A stretch of 7,371 nt of DNA from Mageeibacillus sp. UBA1243 (GTDB lineage: Bacteria; Bacillota; Clostridia; UBA1212). A program made the position numbers and the translations under genes. Within the stretch, counting starts at the first letter, position 1. Each line of letters opens with the position of its first letter. Below are positions 6,487 to 7,371 of this stretch, piece after piece. Location: the NCBI GenBank assembly GCA_002308595.1, contig DBWH01000029.1, positions 31,885 through 39,255 on the forward strand, written 5' to 3'. The notes beneath the pieces are model-generated. The model ran no database searches. It saw only the letters and a list, made by a program, of their open reading frames with translations, and was not told where the DNA came from.

Positions 6487-7226
6487 TGTCAGAACAGAAG
6501 CCTTCATCATTCCTCCGCAGGACCGCGTTCGAAATCAAGAAGTACCGCGTGATGAAAAAGACCATCCCGATCATCATCACCGCCTGCGCAATACTCTTGA
6601 TCATCGGCTACATCTTATCAGCGCTCTACATGAAGTTCGGTGCCTTCACCGTCATGATCAAAAAGTCGGATTTCGACTACGCGCTGACGCTTTCATCATC
6701 TGCCGACTTCGGCTCGAGAACATCCCGCCTCAACGCCCAGATTGATGAAAAAATAACCAACATAGACGGCAGGAGCCTCCCGCTCGACCTCAACAACGTC
6801 GACGGAGTCCACAACGGCAAAAACTACATCGCCTACACGTTCTACTGCAAGAACGCCGGCCAGAACACCGTCGACTACTCCTACCATCTATATATCGCCA
6901 ATATGACCCTCGAGATCGAAAAGGCGTGCAGAATAAGGCTCTACGTCGACGGTGAATACGTTGATTACGCCTACCCCCGCACAGACGGCATCGAAGGCCC
7001 TGAACCAGGCACAACAGCTTTCTTATCGACGACAACCGTTGTAAAGAAAACAATCGAAAACTTCAAACCCGGTGACGTCACCAAGTACACAGTCATCATC
7101 TGGCTTGAGGGCAACGACCCCGAATGCGTCGACCGCATCCTCGGTGGCCAAATGAAAGTCGATATGGAAATGAGTATCGAGGCAAACAGAGGCAAGCCCG
7201 ACTACTCAGACACACAAACCGATTGA
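6486..7226 (+). CDS. Membrane-anchored TasA/SipW-cargo-like protein
   Basis: A 246-residue protein with a basic cytoplasmic N-terminus (FEIKKYRVMKK, 15-25), one hydrophobic helix at about 27-48, and a beta-rich extracellular domain from GAFTV (52) onward. Conserved-looking stretches are GVHNGKNYIAYTFYCKNAG (107-125) and YTVIIWLEGNDPECVD (201-216). The latter resembles the C-terminal part of proteins exported with SipW-type signals in Firmicutes (TasA/camelysin relatives); this is from memory of the family, not a search. Unlike the next gene, the N-terminus does not end in the TYAWF-type processing motif, so it probably stays anchored. Cysteines at 121, 148 and 214 lie outside the membrane. 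It is coupled to the pseudo-EAL gene by the TAATG overlap and followed 58 bp later by a secreted protein. A role as anchor or nucleator for fibres, comparable to TapA in Bacillus subtilis, is inference; it is not a TapA homologue that I can recognise. Confidence 0.72.
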   Translation: MSEQKPSSFLRRTAFEIKKYRVMKKTIPIIITACAILLIIGYILSALYMKFGAFTVMIKKSDFDYALTLSSSADFGSRTSRLNAQIDEKITNIDGRSLPLDLNNVDGVHNGKNYIAYTFYCKNAGQNTVDYSYHLYIANMTLEIEKACRIRLYVDGEYVDYAYPRTDGIEGPEPGTTAFLSTTTVVKKTIENFKPGDVTKYTVIIWLEGNDPECVDRILGGQMKVDMEMSIEANRGKPDYSDTQTD

Positions 7227-7229
7227 GCT

Positions 7230-7249
7230 CTGCCGCCTTCGGGCAGCGG
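7230..7249 (+). other. Intercistronic hairpin with UUCG tetraloop
   Basis: CTGC-C-GCC (7230-7237), loop TTCG, GGC-A-GCGG (7242-7249): seven pairs, one of them G-U, and one C-A mismatch, closed by the very stable C(UUCG)G loop. No T run follows directly (ATTCAATAAATATCTTTT), so it is a poor full terminator. It starts just after the TGA at 7224-7226 and could act as a partial terminator or as a barrier that stabilises the downstream message. Confidence 0.6.
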
Positions 7250-7284
7250 ATTCAATAAATATCTTTTCGAAAGGATGTAAAAAA

Positions 7285-7371
7285 ATGAAAAAATTTAGGA
7301 AATTGATACCGGCGTTTATAATGCTGCTCGTATCTGCGATCCTCGTCAGTACAGCAACTTACGCATGGTTC
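7285..7371 (+). CDS. Secreted TasA-like protein with SipW-class signal peptide (5' end only)
   Basis: Only the first 29 codons are in the window. The start ATG has AAAGGATG just upstream (7270-7276). The peptide has a basic n-region (MKKFRK), a hydrophobic core (LIPAFIMLLVSAIL) and the ending VSTATYAWF. This ending is typical of the signal-peptide class cleaved by SipW-type signal peptidases, whose cargo includes TasA fibre protein and camelysin relatives. Placement directly after an anchored protein with similar C-terminal features suggests the main extracellular subunit of the operon. The mature domain lies outside the window, so identity as a fibre protein is unproven. Confidence 0.75.
   Translation, partial: MKKFRKLIPAFIMLLVSAILVSTATYAWF

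Overview
The window looks like chromosomal DNA of an uncultured or commensal Gram-positive Clostridia, probably of the Ruminococcaceae/Oscillospiraceae kind. This is inferred from a PPQTG sortase signal with the usual membrane and basic tail, strong purine-rich Shine-Dalgarno sites with TTG and GTG starts, consensus vegetative promoters, and a SipW/TasA-type signal peptide. No taxonomic marker gene is present, so the placement is tentative.

Layout. Bases 1-1800 (+) hold the 3' part of a large cell-wall-anchored surface protein, closed by a hairpin terminator that works for both strands (about 1906-1958) because the next gene converges on it. Bases 1998-3635 (-) encode a membrane diguanylate cyclase (dCache-HAMP-GGDEF). 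Bases 3636-3950 hold no gene, but two copies of a 126-bp structured repeat lie there, one touching the stop codon of the upstream gene and one ending at the ribosome-binding site of the downstream gene. Bases 3951-5312 (-) encode a second membrane diguanylate cyclase with a different, helical sensor. Bases 5313-5631 are a divergent regulatory region with two near-perfect sigma-A promoters. From there a rightward operon runs to the window edge: a degenerate, probably non-catalytic EAL-domain protein (5632-6486), a membrane-anchored TasA/SipW-cargo-like protein (6486-7226, stop/start overlap of one base), an intercistronic hairpin, and the first 29 codons of a secreted protein with a SipW-class signal peptide (7285-7371).

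How the genes may work together. Two membrane sensors can make c-di-GMP. One has an RxxD inhibitory site and the other does not. The divergently transcribed operon starts with an EAL fold that has lost nearly all its catalytic residues, so it is more likely a c-di-GMP reader or a scaffold than a phosphodiesterase. It is translationally coupled to an anchored extracellular protein and followed by a probable fibre or matrix subunit. The most interesting hypothesis is that this is a c-di-GMP-controlled locus for building TasA-like surface fibres, with a pseudo-EAL protein as the cytoplasmic switch. The window itself shows the parts and their order; the control link is inference.
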